Part shown: positions 45,320 through 57,506 of the stretch, one piece after another
Layout of the letters: each line of letters begins with the position of its first letter
Numbering within the stretch: position 1 is the stretch's first letter
Assembly (NCBI RefSeq): GCF_910589235.1
Contig: NC_060965.1
Span: forward strand, 2,687,901 to 2,751,900
Direction of reading: 5' to 3'
Length of the DNA: 64,000 nucleotides
Origin: Vespa crabro
Lineage: Eukaryota; Arthropoda; Insecta; Hymenoptera; Vespidae
Program-made: the position numbers and the translations under genes
The notes under the pieces: model-generated
Seen by the model: the letters and a program-made list of their open reading frames with translations, nothing else
The model's database searches: none
Told to the model about the DNA's origin: nothing

Positions 45320-47238
45320 GAGTATTATACGAACCGATGCATTATGCAGCGACTGTTTGAAGTCCGTGCCTTCTCTTCTACCTCATCCCTTCCCATCCCT
45401 TTTTTAACCCCCTTACTCCCTTCCCGCCACTTCCTACCTCTTTTTCTTTTTCTCTTTCTCTTCCTCTCTCTCTTTCTTTCTCTCTCCTCTTTTCGGTGAG
45501 CTTCGAGTCATCCTCGCCATCCACCCTTTCCTTTTACATTTTTTTCCGACGGGACTCGTTCGCATCAGGAACGTATCTACCTTTCGTACTTTCCATTTAG
45601 AGACGTTCCTGTTAAGACTTTCGACATTTTTTATTTCTTGTTTTAACTTTCAGACTGTCAAGGACTTCTGAGGGGTTTCTCAACTTTCGTCATTGAATTT
45701 TCTTTCTAAAGTTCATCTTTTTCAGTTTTGTCTAAACGAGAAAATGTTAATATAATCGAGTTTAATTTGTAAATTGTAATTTGGAAGGAATTTCTTAAAT
45801 CAATTATTTCTTTTATTACTTTTATAATATATTATATTAATTATATGTACTTTCATAAAAGCATAACCTAAGACAAAATCTATTGATGAATCAAATAAAA
45901 TAAAAGAGTAAAAAATAATACAGCCCTGGTCGTCGATGTGAAAGTCGGTATGGAGAAACGCGTACGCGTAGCTCTAGACGTCGTCGTGTATCGACGTTGA
46001 AGTCCTTGGCTTCAACAAGGACGCTTGTTTCACGACGCAAGTGGAAACGTTTTACGACAAAAGTGTATCGACCATGCGCTACGCCCAAAGTGATTTGAAA
46101 TCGCGATCTCGCAAGAATGGGTAGTGCTGAAGACATAAGTCTGGCATGATTGCCAAGCTTATGATTCGACAATGTCAAGGGTAGCTAGCTCTCTAATGGA
46201 CCGATGGTTAGAACTTTCTTCCTACTTCAATATAATGAGAGAATTCAATGAAGTACTTTGTATTTGACAAATCCTTTCAGAATGTAAAATGTAAAGATTT
46301 AAAAAAAGAATTATTAATGTCAATAATCGAGGTATCCTGAATTATTAAATTATCTTGATATTTTATGAATTATGTTGATTTAAACGAACAAAAAAGATTC
46401 AATGTAAGTGATAAATCATTCAGGTATATACTAGCTAAATAAATTGACAACTATGACATTTTATGATGTAATGGAAAAAATCGAAGAAAGGGAGAGTGCT
46501 AATTGCACATCGTGACGAGATATAAATCGCGTACGCAAGCCGAATATTGTCCAACACTATCGCGATATTTCTCCGTCTATAGAGAGATATTAAACACGGT
46601 TCCAATTTTAAAGCCGCTTTTATTGTTCGAATAAAACGTCGCGTGCCTGGCACATTTCCTGGGCGGTATATGTCATGAAAATAATGATAAATTGTAAGAA
46701 CAATGAAATTCGGATTCAGCTAAAACAAGAATGGCGATAAAAGGAAAACAATAAGAAAGAAAGAGATAGAATGCATACCTGTCAATGATTTAGATGGAAA
46801 GTTTGTAAAGTATTCGTAAACACGTCAATTATTCGATCATATCGACTAACGAATTAAATTCTGAATATTACGTGAAATTATTTATATCAAACATTAATTT
46901 CTATGAATAATTTTATATATTAAATAGAACAATATATATATGTTATATAATATTTTTCTCGATTTTATGAGATTATTATAAACTGGTTGGACGTTTGTAT
47001 TATTTTCGTCTCTATATATTTCGTATATAAATGATACAGAATTTGACTGGTTCAAAAAGAGTTTATTTGAAAAACGTCGGAAATGGAATTTCGACTTAAT
47101 ATAATATCTTTTAAGCCTATCGGTTTCCATATCTTCAGCTCTCACCCTCGCTAGTTGCTTTTCTCCCGGAGAAAAATCCGCAGTGATTCGTAGAGGGAAG
47201 CTACCGAGTTTAAAAGCGAGAAAGAGAGAAATAGATAA

Positions 47239-47242
<4 letters not shown>
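45320..47242. other. spacer, no gene recognised
   Basis: Pyrimidine-rich sequence occupies 45360-45500. AT-rich stretches lie around 45760-45860 and 46250-46420. A CpG-rich stretch lies at 45930-46150. Nothing is assignable. Confidence 0.5.

Positions 47243-47275
<33 letters not shown>
47243..47275. repeat. (GA)n microsatellite
   Basis: This is a pure GA array of about 33 bp. Confidence 0.97.
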
Positions 47276-47281
<6 letters not shown>

Positions 47282-47573
47282 AGGGATACGATCTTTTCCA
47301 CAGGAATGTGCTTCAAAGGACGATAAACTCGATGGAATTCAACCCGCGGACTCCGACTTGACTTGTAATAAATTTTTAATATAAACTAATGTGCCAGTAT
47401 TACTCATGATTATGAGTATTGCTAAGGAATATGAGGAAAGAAGAGAAATGGCAAGTGTTCATAATGCGCAGGATAAATGTTCAAGATAAATATGTGCTTT
47501 TACCCTCGATAGTATCGTTCGTAAAGACGTGGATCCAATTTATGTGAATTTATATGAGATAATAAGTTCGTAT

Positions 47574-47635
47574 AAAAAAAAAAAAAAAAAAGAAAAAAAA
47601 AAGGTAAAAGAGAAAAAAGAAGAAGAAAAAAAAAA
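47574..47635. repeat. poly-A / A-rich tract
   Basis: A homopolymer followed by AAAG and AAGA units. No retroelement body is recognised beside it. Confidence 0.94.
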
Positions 47636-48071
47636 GAATTCCAGGATGAAATATTAATCGACAAACAAATTATCCTCATTAACAAGAATATCTCCATTTG
47701 TTATTATATCGCAAAATGTTAAACAATTTTTTAACGTTTTAAAAAACGATGAATTTATTAGTAATACAATTTAAACACTTTCATATGAACACGAAATCTC
47801 TTAAATTTCTTTGTTCTATGAATTCAATCCTTTAAGAGCATCGACTAAGATATTATGGAACACTCAAACACGTGTTAGAAGATGGATCTTAGCAACGGCA
47901 TCGGCATCGTGTACGATGTTTTCCTTGAGTCCTAAGGTGTTAGCAAGCTACGATGAGAGTGTGGTACGGGGTGTCAGAGTGAGGTCGCGTAATCTAATTT
48001 GCTGGCACTCGGCTGTAGTGTTGCCGTTAAACGGCAATGTACGCAACCCCTGGTACAGGAACACAAACCTC

Positions 48072-48074
<3 letters not shown>
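47636..48074. other. spacer, no gene recognised
   Basis: A repeat-free plus-strand frame from 47811 runs into the CT array, but it lacks an ATG at its start and any motif. Confidence 0.5.

Positions 48075-48112
<38 letters not shown>
48075..48112. repeat. (CT)n microsatellite
   Basis: This is a pure CT array of about 38 bp. Confidence 0.97.
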
Positions 48113-48115
<3 letters not shown>

Positions 48116-49272
48116 TGTTCCACCTTCAGAGCTGTTTCGACCCTTCCGTTCTAGTTCAATAGAAACTGCGTCAACTTCCCTCTCTCACCCTATTGCCTTC
48201 TCCTTCTCCCTTTCCACTTTCCACCTATGCGTTCCGCAACAACCCTCTGACACCGCCGCCATTGCACCGGCAGACTTAACAACAGCAATGCATTAATACG
48301 CGTGCTAGGCACCTATAATGGCGTTGTCCGAGCGAAAGGAATCGTTACACCCTTTTCCAAAGATGGACCCTAATCCTTTTCATCCAGCTCGTTCACTAGG
48401 GTCAGATTGAATGAAGGTAGAACATTGTGTACTTCTTGGTATTATCGTTTTTACAAACGAGATTATGGCTGGGCTGAAATTATAGCGTAAAATATCGTCC
48501 AATAAGTTATTTACTATGTAATTACAGATTTAGGAATTAGAAACGATATTAGAATAAGACAAATCCATTGATTTGTGAATTTTCATTAATGTTTTATCTG
48601 GATCGCATTTGAAATATGTTTCAGGTGTAGAATCTAATTGTTTCAAATTCTAATATTTATAAGTTTCTTATTAACTTCTTTATATTTGTTCACTGTTATA
48701 TGAGCTATGATCCATCTGTAAATCTTAAAACATCTTCAATTTCAGAAAAACATCCATAAGCCACTAATTGTTTCGGCACAACATAACGACGATCTCAGTA
48801 CCAGAGTCACATCGAAGTAGAACCATTTACCGAAGTATACAAGCAAGTTCGTGGAAAAAAAAAAAAAAAAGAAAGAAGATACTAAAAGCTCACCGCACGT
48901 GGCCGTTATCCTCAAGAGCAATAAGCTTCCAACTCTGTGGTCTCTCAACGTTCGCTTAACGAGCCACCACAACGGTTTGCCAACTATCGCGGCTACCACA
49001 TCGCATCAGCGCGAAAGGACCGGGCTATTCTTTTAAAAGGCTACTGTGCAACCCGCACGTTAAAGCCCCTACCACCGAAAAGTGCATTAATTAAATACGC
49101 GCGCGCGCTTACGCATCGGCCGATGACTAATGAAGGGCACTTTTGTGTTTCTCTTCCTCTCTTGCACTCTCGCACTTTCGTAAAACACGAGCCTTGTTTT
49201 CACATTGCAAACGTGCCGTTCGCAATATTTGCACACGCTATATTTCCTACTCGTCGATTCGTACTTCCATTT
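48113..49272. other. spacer, CpG-rich at its end
   Basis: An A tract lies at 48855-48870. The stretch 48880-49270 is CpG-rich and open in one plus frame for about 115 codons before the CT array, without an initiating ATG or recognised motif. Not called. Confidence 0.45.
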
Positions 49273-49296
49273 CCCTCTCCCTCTCTCCCCTCCCCC

Positions 49297-49340
<44 letters not shown>
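49273..49340. repeat. (CT)n with C-rich lead
   Basis: CCCTCT units pass into pure CT. Confidence 0.96.
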
Positions 49341-49345
<5 letters not shown>

Positions 49346-50861
49346 TTTCTTTTTGTAAGCCTCGAAAAACACCAGAATACACAAGCCACCTACTCTTTTA
49401 TATTTTCATCCCTTTTTTTGCCCTTCATTCGCGTAGATGGTTACGGATCGTGGCTATGAAACGAATACTATAATGGTAGAAATGGAGAATTTTATAGAGA
49501 AAAAGAGAAAGAGAAGTAGAAAGAGAAAGAGATATCTAACTACGACAAATGGTTAATATTAGCTTACTCTTTTTCTCATCGCAGTACATTTTCTCTTTCT
49601 AATTTGCCGTATAATCCAAGGCATGAGTCAAGCCGAACGATGATTACCTTCGTTCGTACGTATTCTCCGTGGATTTAAAGTAGAAGCGATAAATATTGGA
49701 ACCCTCGAAGGATAGGCTAACCCTTCGTAGCTCAATGTTACGACGGCTCTCTTTCTCCCTCTCTTCCTCCCTTTTTTGCTCTCTCCTTCTTCCTTCTCTT
49801 CTCGACTATATATATACCTACCCTCTTTCTGCGTGTCCTGAGGGATTACTAGACGGCAGAGCGAGCCGACATTCGCGAATGTATTGAATATAAAAGCACG
49901 TAAGTAGATAGTTCCTGGAATAACATAGCGAGAGTCCCGTCTGCGACGGTACACTGCTATATAAAATAGAGAGGGTGTAGAGAAGAGTGGAAGAGAAAGA
50001 AAGATAAAGAAGTGCGGGGTGAACCATTTTGGGTGTCTCGATCCCTTCCAACCCCGATGTAAACGAATAATAACCACGAATTACCTCACGACCCTTGGCG
50101 ACCTAGCAGCGTCAAGAAAATATGTATGCCATTTGGATTCCCAGCGTGCCGTTTACATACATGCCAGCAAAAGCTTTTTCGAGAGGAGTCGAATTCGACT
50201 GTATAAGGGGTTGAGATCCACTCGACGCGAACCAGGACGAGCGTCCTTGAATAACACCATCTGTGGTCTCCCGTTTGGCCATCTCTCTATCTTTTTCTTT
50301 TTCTCTTTATCGAGAAAAGCAAGGACTCCTTTCTTTTTCTTGAAGGATAATTTATTTTCTTCTTGCGAGTTGTCGATGTTGAAAATTTTCTTACCTTCTT
50401 ATTTCTTCCATCGTTCCTATTGATCGACCCGAAGATAGAAAACACTTTAGGTAGAAGTAAATTGTACTTCATTCATCGTTTTATTTCGAAAAATATAGAA
50501 ATAAATCTTTTTATTAAATTTTTTATTTAATGCCCAGCTAAGATGATAACACTCCACAGCAAGGAATTGGAAAAGTAAACTAGGAATAAGGGTGGAGGTC
50601 ATTCTCTCTTGTTGATAAGTGGCATCCGTTACTCTTGTGGGGGCTTATGGCAATTTGAAACATTAATTGCGGATTAAACAGAGGTCGGCTGGATATATAC
50701 ATTGCAGAGGTAATTATGCCGCGGTAATCTCCGGCCAACCATCCACACACTCGCTATCCACATTCTCTCTCCGTTCGATCCTAAACGTTGCATGGGTTTC
50801 GCTTTGCATCCGTCCGTACTTGATGCGGATTGCATGCATGCGCCTACGTATGTCCACCTTG
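49341..50861. other. spacer, no gene recognised
   Basis: Degenerate purine repeats lie at 49495-49530 and a pyrimidine-rich stretch at 49750-49800. Nothing is assignable. Confidence 0.5.
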
Positions 50862-50897
50862 TCTCTCTCTCTCTCTCTTTCTCTCTCTCTTCCTCTC

Positions 50898-50933
<36 letters not shown>
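50862..50933. repeat. (CT)n with TTC interruptions
   Basis: This is a CT array of about 72 bp broken by TTT and TCC. Confidence 0.97.
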
Positions 50934-50936
<3 letters not shown>

Positions 50937-51431
50937 TCAACCCTCTATGCATCCCACGTCGTTAATCTACTATACGTGATTGACAGTAAGTACTAGTCAA
51001 CGTACTATAGATCAACGCACGCCTCGTCGCCGAAATGGGGCCTTAAGCTAGCTGGCTTTCCACTTTGAAATCGGCTATTGCATCGTGTCGCTTGACCTCA
51101 ACATTTGTTTGTTCATTAAATGTCTCATATATTTTTTTTTTTCGATAATATAACTACTAATCTTTCACTTGAAATTTATTGAATTTACTGTAATAATATT
51201 TATTGAGAATTGAATAACTGTATATCGTAATCCGGCATCATCGATTTGTATAATAAAATTCATTGTACAAACTAAATTTAATTAATCTAAAATATTTTCT
51301 CTTTGAAAAAAAGAAAGAAAATGTATTCCAATTAACTTGGCAAAACAACAACATCAAAGTTTGTACATTGCAACGTAGGTATACACAAGACTCAGCTAAC
51401 AAACATTCGCGATTTAACAATATTTGCTTAC

Positions 51432-51434
<3 letters not shown>
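50934..51434. other. spacer, no gene recognised
   Basis: A consensus donor GTAAGTAC lies at 50988 after a short open stretch, with no acceptor other than the CT array. The rest is AT-rich. Confidence 0.5.
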
Positions 51435-51486
<52 letters not shown>

Positions 51487-51496
51487 TTCTCTCTCA
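51435..51496. repeat. (CT)n microsatellite
   Basis: A CT array with a TTTGT interruption near the end. Confidence 0.97.
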
Positions 51497-52385
51497 CTCT
51501 TTTCTTATTTCATACGCACGTCCAACGATGCTCGCTTTTCCCAGCAGAAATTTACGGAAGAGTAGGCCGGGCTCGAGTAAGATTACGGTAACGAGGTGTC
51601 TGAAACGACATCCTGTATTAACGAATTCCATTATAGGAACAGTTATGGCGCGACGCTATCGTCACCGATGTGCTCGGGGAGGTACGGCACGTACTACGAC
51701 CTTCTTGCAGACTTCCACTTTACCTTCATCCGCCTAAAAGCCTCGGCAAGGTCGAATACTTCGGCCGACGGAAGCGTAATACTTACGTATTTCTAGAGTC
51801 TCGAAATCGTTTCTCCAAGAAGGGGATAGAGTCGAGCGTCGATTAAATCTCTGATTAAAATCATTTCAAAATGGTGTTTTACCTTCCTTGATAAGATTAA
51901 TTGCCATTGATAACGAGAAACAAAAGACTCTTTACAATGAGATAATTAATAGGAATGCTTTTGTGACAGGAATGATTTTATAAATTTTTCTCGTTCCTCT
52001 ATACCGTTCATAAACAGGCGCATAGTGTAGAACCTATATAGTGCAGAAACGAATTTAAGCTTCTTACAGGAGAATGGATGAGTAGAAAAATATAGATGAA
52101 AGGATAGAGGTATCACAAGGTCAGGGCTACCTATTCTCAACAAAGAAGAAAAGTAAAAGATAACGTTTATTCGAGATCTCAGAAATATTCTAATCCAGCC
52201 TTTTTCCTATTCTCTTCCAACGTCACATCGTCTCTCCTACGCATCGTGGCAGCTGTCGGCCACACAAAAGTTCTTCCCTTTCAAGCTCCCTATACTAGCT
52301 CCCTTTTTTATTTTCACATTTATAGTCCTCTCCCTTCCTCTTAAAGAATTTATGTATACAGATCCAGCCAACCTTTTCCTTCCTT
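51497..52385. other. spacer, no gene recognised
   Basis: The stretch 51540-51790 is CpG-rich and non-repetitive. No motif is assigned. Confidence 0.5.
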
Positions 52386-52405
52386 CTCTCTCTCTCTCTC
52401 TTTTC

Positions 52406-52454
<49 letters not shown>

Positions 52455-52458
52455 TTCT
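52386..52458. repeat. (CT)n microsatellite
   Basis: Two CT runs are separated by TTTTCCCTTT. Confidence 0.97.
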
Positions 52459-52648
52459 TCTGGCTTGACTAACAACAATGTAGAGATTTATTATATAAAC
52501 ACATGATATTCTCAGTGAGCTATTGTGTTATTTTCGAAAAAGAAAGAAGGGTTGAAAGGATTAGGGTAAAAAGGCAAAAGAAAAGACGTGCTGGACATGA
52601 AAAGAAAAGGTCGAGGAAGGAATAAAAAAGGAAAAGAAAAAAAAGGGA

Positions 52649-52694
52649 AGAGAGAGAGAGAGAGAGAGAGTGAGAGAGAGAAAGAGAGAGAGAG
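52649..52694. repeat. (GA)n microsatellite
   Basis: A GA array with TGAG and AAAG interruptions, followed 125 bp later by a CT array of opposite orientation. Confidence 0.96.
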
Positions 52695-52819
52695 TGACCA
52701 GAAATGTGACATTTGCCATTTAACAGACGAATGCATGATACGATGCGACGTTTGAGCATCGGCTTAAAGTTTGCGCATATCAGGCCATGTCTAATCTTAT
52801 TTCATAGAAAGCCATTCTT

Positions 52820-52842
52820 TCTCTCTCTCTCTCTCTCTCTCT
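52820..52842. repeat. (CT)n microsatellite
   Basis: A 23-bp pure CT array. Confidence 0.95.
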
Positions 52843-53189
52843 TTAAATTTGTCTTACCTTTTAAGTCATTTTCCGACGAAATCAATAAACTGCCAACAAT
52901 TATCATTTCCCAGATATTGTCATCATAATGTTTTCATTATATTAATTGAATATTTTATTATCAATTTTTTAGCACAACGTACAACTTGATCGTTTACAAT
53001 TAAAAATTATGTGAAAAATTTGAAAAGTCTGAAAAATTCAGAATTCAAATCCATAGAAAGCTATCAATTTTCTTTCAAACAAGCTTTATGGAGGCTATCA
53101 ATTTATTCCACCAGTCATCCGTAGAGTTTATTTATATGTCTATTCAAAAACACCCTTCCAACTTTTCATTTTAAGGAGTAGTGGAAAGA
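52843..53189. other. AT-rich spacer
   Basis: A minus-strand donor-like AAAAG-GTAAGA lies at about 52855, with an open stretch before it, but without a clear acceptor. Otherwise nothing is seen. Confidence 0.5.
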
Positions 53190-53214
53190 GAAGAAGAAGA
53201 ATAAGAATAAGAAA

Positions 53215-53246
<32 letters not shown>

Positions 53247-53259
53247 GAATAAGAAGAAG
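53190..53259. repeat. (GAA)n trinucleotide array
   Basis: AGA/GAA triplets with TAA and AAA interruptions over about 70 bp. Confidence 0.97.
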
Positions 53260-53548
53260 CTTGTTTCTCTTCAGTTAAATATTTCAATCGCGTTTAGATT
53301 CGAAGAACAGGGGAAATAATAGCTCAGTTCCCCATAACACACGCCCTTCTCTTTAGATCCATATTCTCATCCTCGTCCTCTTACCGTCGTATTTCATTGT
53401 TCAAGCGACGTGACTCGCGAAAATGCTGGCCGTTAGCAGTCGTCGACGATGCTTGTAGGTGTTGTACGTAAGATGGAAATCAGAAATGACGAAGAGAAAA
53501 TGTGTGAGAAAGGAACATGTATATACAATACGACAGAAGAGACAAAGA

Positions 53549-53573
53549 TAGAGAGAGAGAGAGAGAGAGAGAG
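53549..53573. repeat. (GA)n microsatellite
   Basis: A short pure GA array. Confidence 0.95.
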
Positions 53574-53619
53574 GAAGAGGTAGGAAGAAGATGATAACGT
53601 GGGAGGAAGGGAAGAGAAG

Positions 53620-53850
53620 AGAGGGCTCCCCGCGGATCGTTAATAATAATTACGAATTAACGTGCCCGGACTAAAGCTGCACCATGGGATTGAAATCGCC
53701 GCAAATGTAAAGTTATGACGAGAATTTATAACGTAGCGGCGCGATACGGTGGTAGCTCGGACCGGCAAAATGGTTGCCGCATGGAGGAAAAGAAAGCCCC
53801 GTTTAAACGGGCTACGCTACGATAAATTACGCAATGCAAGGAGTAAAAGT
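53620..53850. promoter_or_regulatory. CpG-rich block with homeodomain-type cores and a 14-bp palindrome
   Basis: The block is non-repetitive and rich in CpG, flanked by microsatellites and AT-rich DNA. It contains TAATAATAATTACGAATTAA (several overlapping TAAT/ATTA cores, about 53643-53661), and the perfect palindrome CCCGTTTAAACGGG (53798-53811). No frame is convincingly coding. This form fits a distal enhancer or silencer, as an inference from composition and motifs. Confidence 0.35.
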
Positions 53851-54247
53851 ATTATGCAAAATTATATGTTCTTCCTTGTTTCATAGCCTTTAGCAATACC
53901 TCGAGAAAATTTCATAACTACCACAGAAGTATACATTACCTTGAATTGTAAGTACATAATAATAATGTTTTGTTCTTATCAACATCGTTTTATCATTTTT
54001 ATGATATATCCCTTTCCAATGTATTTTATCTATGGCTTTACCAATGGCTTTTACATTGGTTACAGTTAAATTGTTATATAGCACATTAAATGAACATTTT
54101 ACAGTTCGCAAAGGAACCTCGAAACGTTTATGTCTTTGAAACGAGTCGAAGGAACTGCGAGTTACGACGACGAGTGACCGATCGTTCTTAATGAAGGAAG
54201 AGTCGATAAACTTAAAGGGGATCCATTTTCAAAGTCGGTCCACAGCA
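53851..54247. other. spacer, no gene recognised
   Basis: AT-rich sequence with a short minus-strand frame that lacks motifs. Confidence 0.5.
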
Positions 54248-54257
54248 AGAGAGAAAG

Positions 54258-54288
<31 letters not shown>

Positions 54289-54319
54289 GAGAGAGAGAGA
54301 GAAAAGGAGAGAAAGAGGA
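54248..54319. repeat. (GA)n compound array
   Basis: GA with AAAG interruptions over about 72 bp; pure purine on the plus strand. Confidence 0.97.
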
Positions 54320-55078
54320 GATAGAAGTTTCGGTGAGCGGAAGAGAAATTTGGAGAACTCGAAGGAAGACGAGCTTTCGGGGTATGAGTTTCAGGATAGA
54401 GGCGAAACTTTCTGCATCGTCACGTGACGATGAAACTTCCGAGTGCAACCGGTGCACCGTAGAATAATTGGTTATACTTCGAAGCCCTGCGAAGCATATA
54501 ATCGCAAATATAGGACGGTTCTAAGAGCATTAGGAGATCTTGTTTCGGAGGCACGATCCCCAAAGACAGTGGCACGCTTCGACCATGTCTTGTCCAAGTA
54601 TTTCTTTTTCATTTTCCCCAAAATATCATCCATTTTATCCACTAAAGCATTTACGAAAGATTAATAAAAAAATCAATTAGTAAATTTTTAAATTTTCCAA
54701 TATCTTTTAAGAGAACTGATTCTTATCTACTTTTTATATTTGGTAATTGCAAATATTATTTCATTTATTTTTATTCAAATGTTTATGACTATTAATATTT
54801 CAGAAACTATCAATATTTCAAAGAAAAAAATAATACAGTAATAACGAATTGGTGTGCAGTGTGCCAACCTTCCATCGATTCCCCGAAGAGTGACGCTGCG
54901 TTGTAGACGATTTGATCGACTTTTTGAAATATTTATACTTCGCGTTCGAAGCTCTTTCCGATCCTTCCTCGAAGCTCTAGAACCACCAAGCGTATATCGA
55001 CCGTAAGAAAACGTCGTATTTTCAAGGGAAGTTTACGCTTCACATGGGGTATTAATCGAAGTGATACCGGGGTATAGT
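54320..55078. other. spacer, no gene recognised
   Basis: The sequence is mixed at both ends and AT-rich at 54660-54850. Nothing is assignable. Confidence 0.5.
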
Positions 55079-55147
55079 GCACACACGCGCGCAAACACAC
55101 AAACACACACTCACACACACATACACATACATATACACATACACAAA
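55079..55147. repeat. (AC)n degenerate array
   Basis: CA dinucleotides with CG, AAAC and AT interruptions. AC/GT arrays are rare here compared with AG/CT. Confidence 0.95.
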
Positions 55148-55421
55148 ATACTCAGGCACTTATATACGTATACACAGGTATACATAGAGTGACTGGGACG
55201 TTTTGCAAGAGGCACACTTACCGGCGTATCTCCTGGCCGATTGAATTATTAAACCTATTCGGGTGTGAAGGATAGATGCTTTCGGGTTAGCTAATTGCGG
55301 TCTGTTAAATAATAGATTTGGTGCGCTGTGTTCCGGTTGACTGCCGTTGGCCGAACGAAAGGGGGTTGAAATTCGTTGAGAGACAGAGATGGAGAAAGTC
55401 GAATAGATAGATCGTGAGAAA

Positions 55422-55486
55422 GTGCGTGTGCATATATATATATATATATATGTACGTGTGTGTGTGTGTGTATGTGTGTGTGCATG
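55422..55486. repeat. (AT)n/(GT)n alternating array, Z-DNA-prone
   Basis: Purine and pyrimidine alternate without a break for 65 bp: GTGCGTGTGC, then a TA run, then TGTACGTGTG and a TG run. It is flanked by purine-rich sequence. AT-rich alternation favours cruciform or unwinding, the GT/GC parts favour Z-DNA. Confidence 0.95.
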
Positions 55487-56522
55487 AGAGAGAAGGAGAA
55501 AGGGAGAGTAGGAGAAACGGCGTTGAGTGCTCTTTGAATAAACAAATACCGAGACGCGGTCATTATTTAGGGCGATAGCATGGCGCTGAGTCGACCGCGG
55601 ACGCTTGACGGACAGTGGCGGTCAGTACGCGTTCATTGCATGCAGAATTCATTCACGTCTGATGAATTCCACTGGCACTAGTACCAAGTGAAAATCAACA
55701 CTAATAAATTATATTTATCGTTTTGGGTATTCTCCTTGCTCTAGAGCTCATCACCTAGTCGCCTAGTCAGTTATTATTATTAATTCATTCGAACGGACAA
55801 TGATAAATGCAAATCTCTAAGAAGAATTATAAAGATGGCAAAATAATAATTTTGAATAAATAAGAAATCCATTTAATGTTGTAGTGCTAAGATAAAGAGA
55901 TTGATTCTATTAAAGTGCAATTATTTTTATACGTATAACACTTGTATGGAAACAGAGATGTTAACAATAATAAATGATACATAAAGTGATTGGAATAAAA
56001 GAAAAAGAATCGAAGGTATAGCATAAATTGAAGGCGAATATGAATATGTGAAAGCCAATATACTTAACACGAAGTCGATACAAACTCTTTATTCTTATTT
56101 CATAAGAATCCACTCAAGTATTATTGCGTGATACGATAACGAACGGAGGTAGAAACACGCACAATTTAAATTTTATTTTGACAGATTTATGAAGCCATCG
56201 AGCAATACAAGTCGATACATATGATGCGTTTCTATCCCCTTTCCTTTCTCCTCGACTCGATTCGAACTACTCGCTACCTGGGGCGGTACATCTCCAGGTA
56301 GAACTTATCCGCACAACGTGTAACTCATAAATCCGATCCGAGAAACTCAAATGCAACCCAGACGTTGCTCGAACACGAATCCGGTTTCTAGAAACGATAA
56401 CACGTATCTACATGCCTATATCAGAGCTTTTCAACTTAAGCTCGAATTTGCATGGATTCATAGTTTTCCCTATTCTTTATTTGTATTTATTATTTTCTAT
56501 TGAAAAAACTTTGTACTCTTTT

Positions 56523-56525
<3 letters not shown>
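55487..56525. other. spacer, CpG-rich at its start
   Basis: The stretch 55510-55640 is CpG-rich. The rest is AT-rich spacer without assigned features. Confidence 0.5.

Positions 56526-56552
<27 letters not shown>
56526..56552. repeat. poly-T tract
   Basis: A T homopolymer of about 27 bp. Confidence 0.95.
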
Positions 56553-56553
<1 letters not shown>

Positions 56554-56903
56554 TTAAAGACTCTCCTTTGAAGTTATATTATTAATTGCGCAATTATAAC
56601 TTTTTTAATTTGCCGTTCAATTCCATCTATGTGACCTACGTTGTATCACAATTATGAATTTAGATATAATCAAGGCCACGTGTCTCACAAAATCCTCATT
56701 TCTCTCCTACGTTGTAAAGGAGAATATATGACACATAAATATTTTAATCGATACTCGTGTTTCTTTAATGAACATCGTAACTCAAGAGTCGGAATCGAGT
56801 CAGCCGGTCGTGCGTGCCATCAGCTAATTTTGTTATTTTCCATTGAATTATTTAGTTAAATTTACAAAAAGAAAGGGTAAGGGAAAATTACAAAGGGTTA
56901 AAA

Positions 56904-56914
56904 AGGGGGGGGGG
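56904..56914. repeat. poly-G run
   Basis: Eleven consecutive G, one of only two G runs of ten or more in this AT-rich window. Confidence 0.95.
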
Positions 56915-57458
56915 GAAAGGAAAAGGCTACACGAGATATATAAGTATTAATACGAAATTGTATATATTTTTTATTGTAACACGTATTACAAAATGGATTT
57001 GTCAACATTAGTTAAAGGCGAATTGTAAAAAGAGATCTCAAGCAATCGAAACATCTACGATCGATAAAGCTTTTACGATCGTGAAGTCAACGTACGACCT
57101 CAGATTAAATCCATCTCTATTTCTCTTTCGTGACCAGTTGCAGCTGGCACTTGAAACGACGATCGCGATCTCGCGAGAAGAGAAGGCGAATTCCGTTGAC
57201 CTTTTCACCTCGACCCCAGCCTCGGAGTTGACAATGATATACTCATGTAGTGCGTTTGGCTATTCGCAGTGAGTCGATGCTGGGCATCGATCGTTAAAAT
57301 TTCAACAACAGTTACTCTTCGGTGTCCGTCGCTCAATTACGTATTATTCCGATGATATGAGAGTTCATAGCGTATAAATATAGTTTAATAACGTACTCTT
57401 ATACGAACGTACAGTAAATCGTTACAGGTCTACTCAAAATAATTTTATATCAATTTTC

Positions 57459-57459
<1 letters not shown>
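56915..57459. other. spacer, no gene recognised
   Basis: A CpG-rich stretch at 57060-57290 includes a GATCGCGATCTCGCGAG palindromic cluster near 57162. No gene is assigned. Confidence 0.5.

Positions 57460-57499
<40 letters not shown>
57460..57499. repeat. (GA)n microsatellite
   Basis: A GA array of about 40 bp with one AAAG interruption. Confidence 0.97.

Positions 57500-57506
<7 letters not shown>

Noticed and set aside
47811..48296. 161-codon plus-strand frame
   Set aside because: Non-ATG start, split by a CT array, and no recognisable motif on either side.
48926..49476. About 180-codon plus-strand frame
   Set aside because: No ATG near its start, a large part is encoded by a CT array, and open frames of the remaining length are expected by chance.
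52856..52925. Open minus-strand stretch before a GTAAGA donor
   Set aside because: No credible acceptor, and the opposite strand is equally open and equally protein-like.
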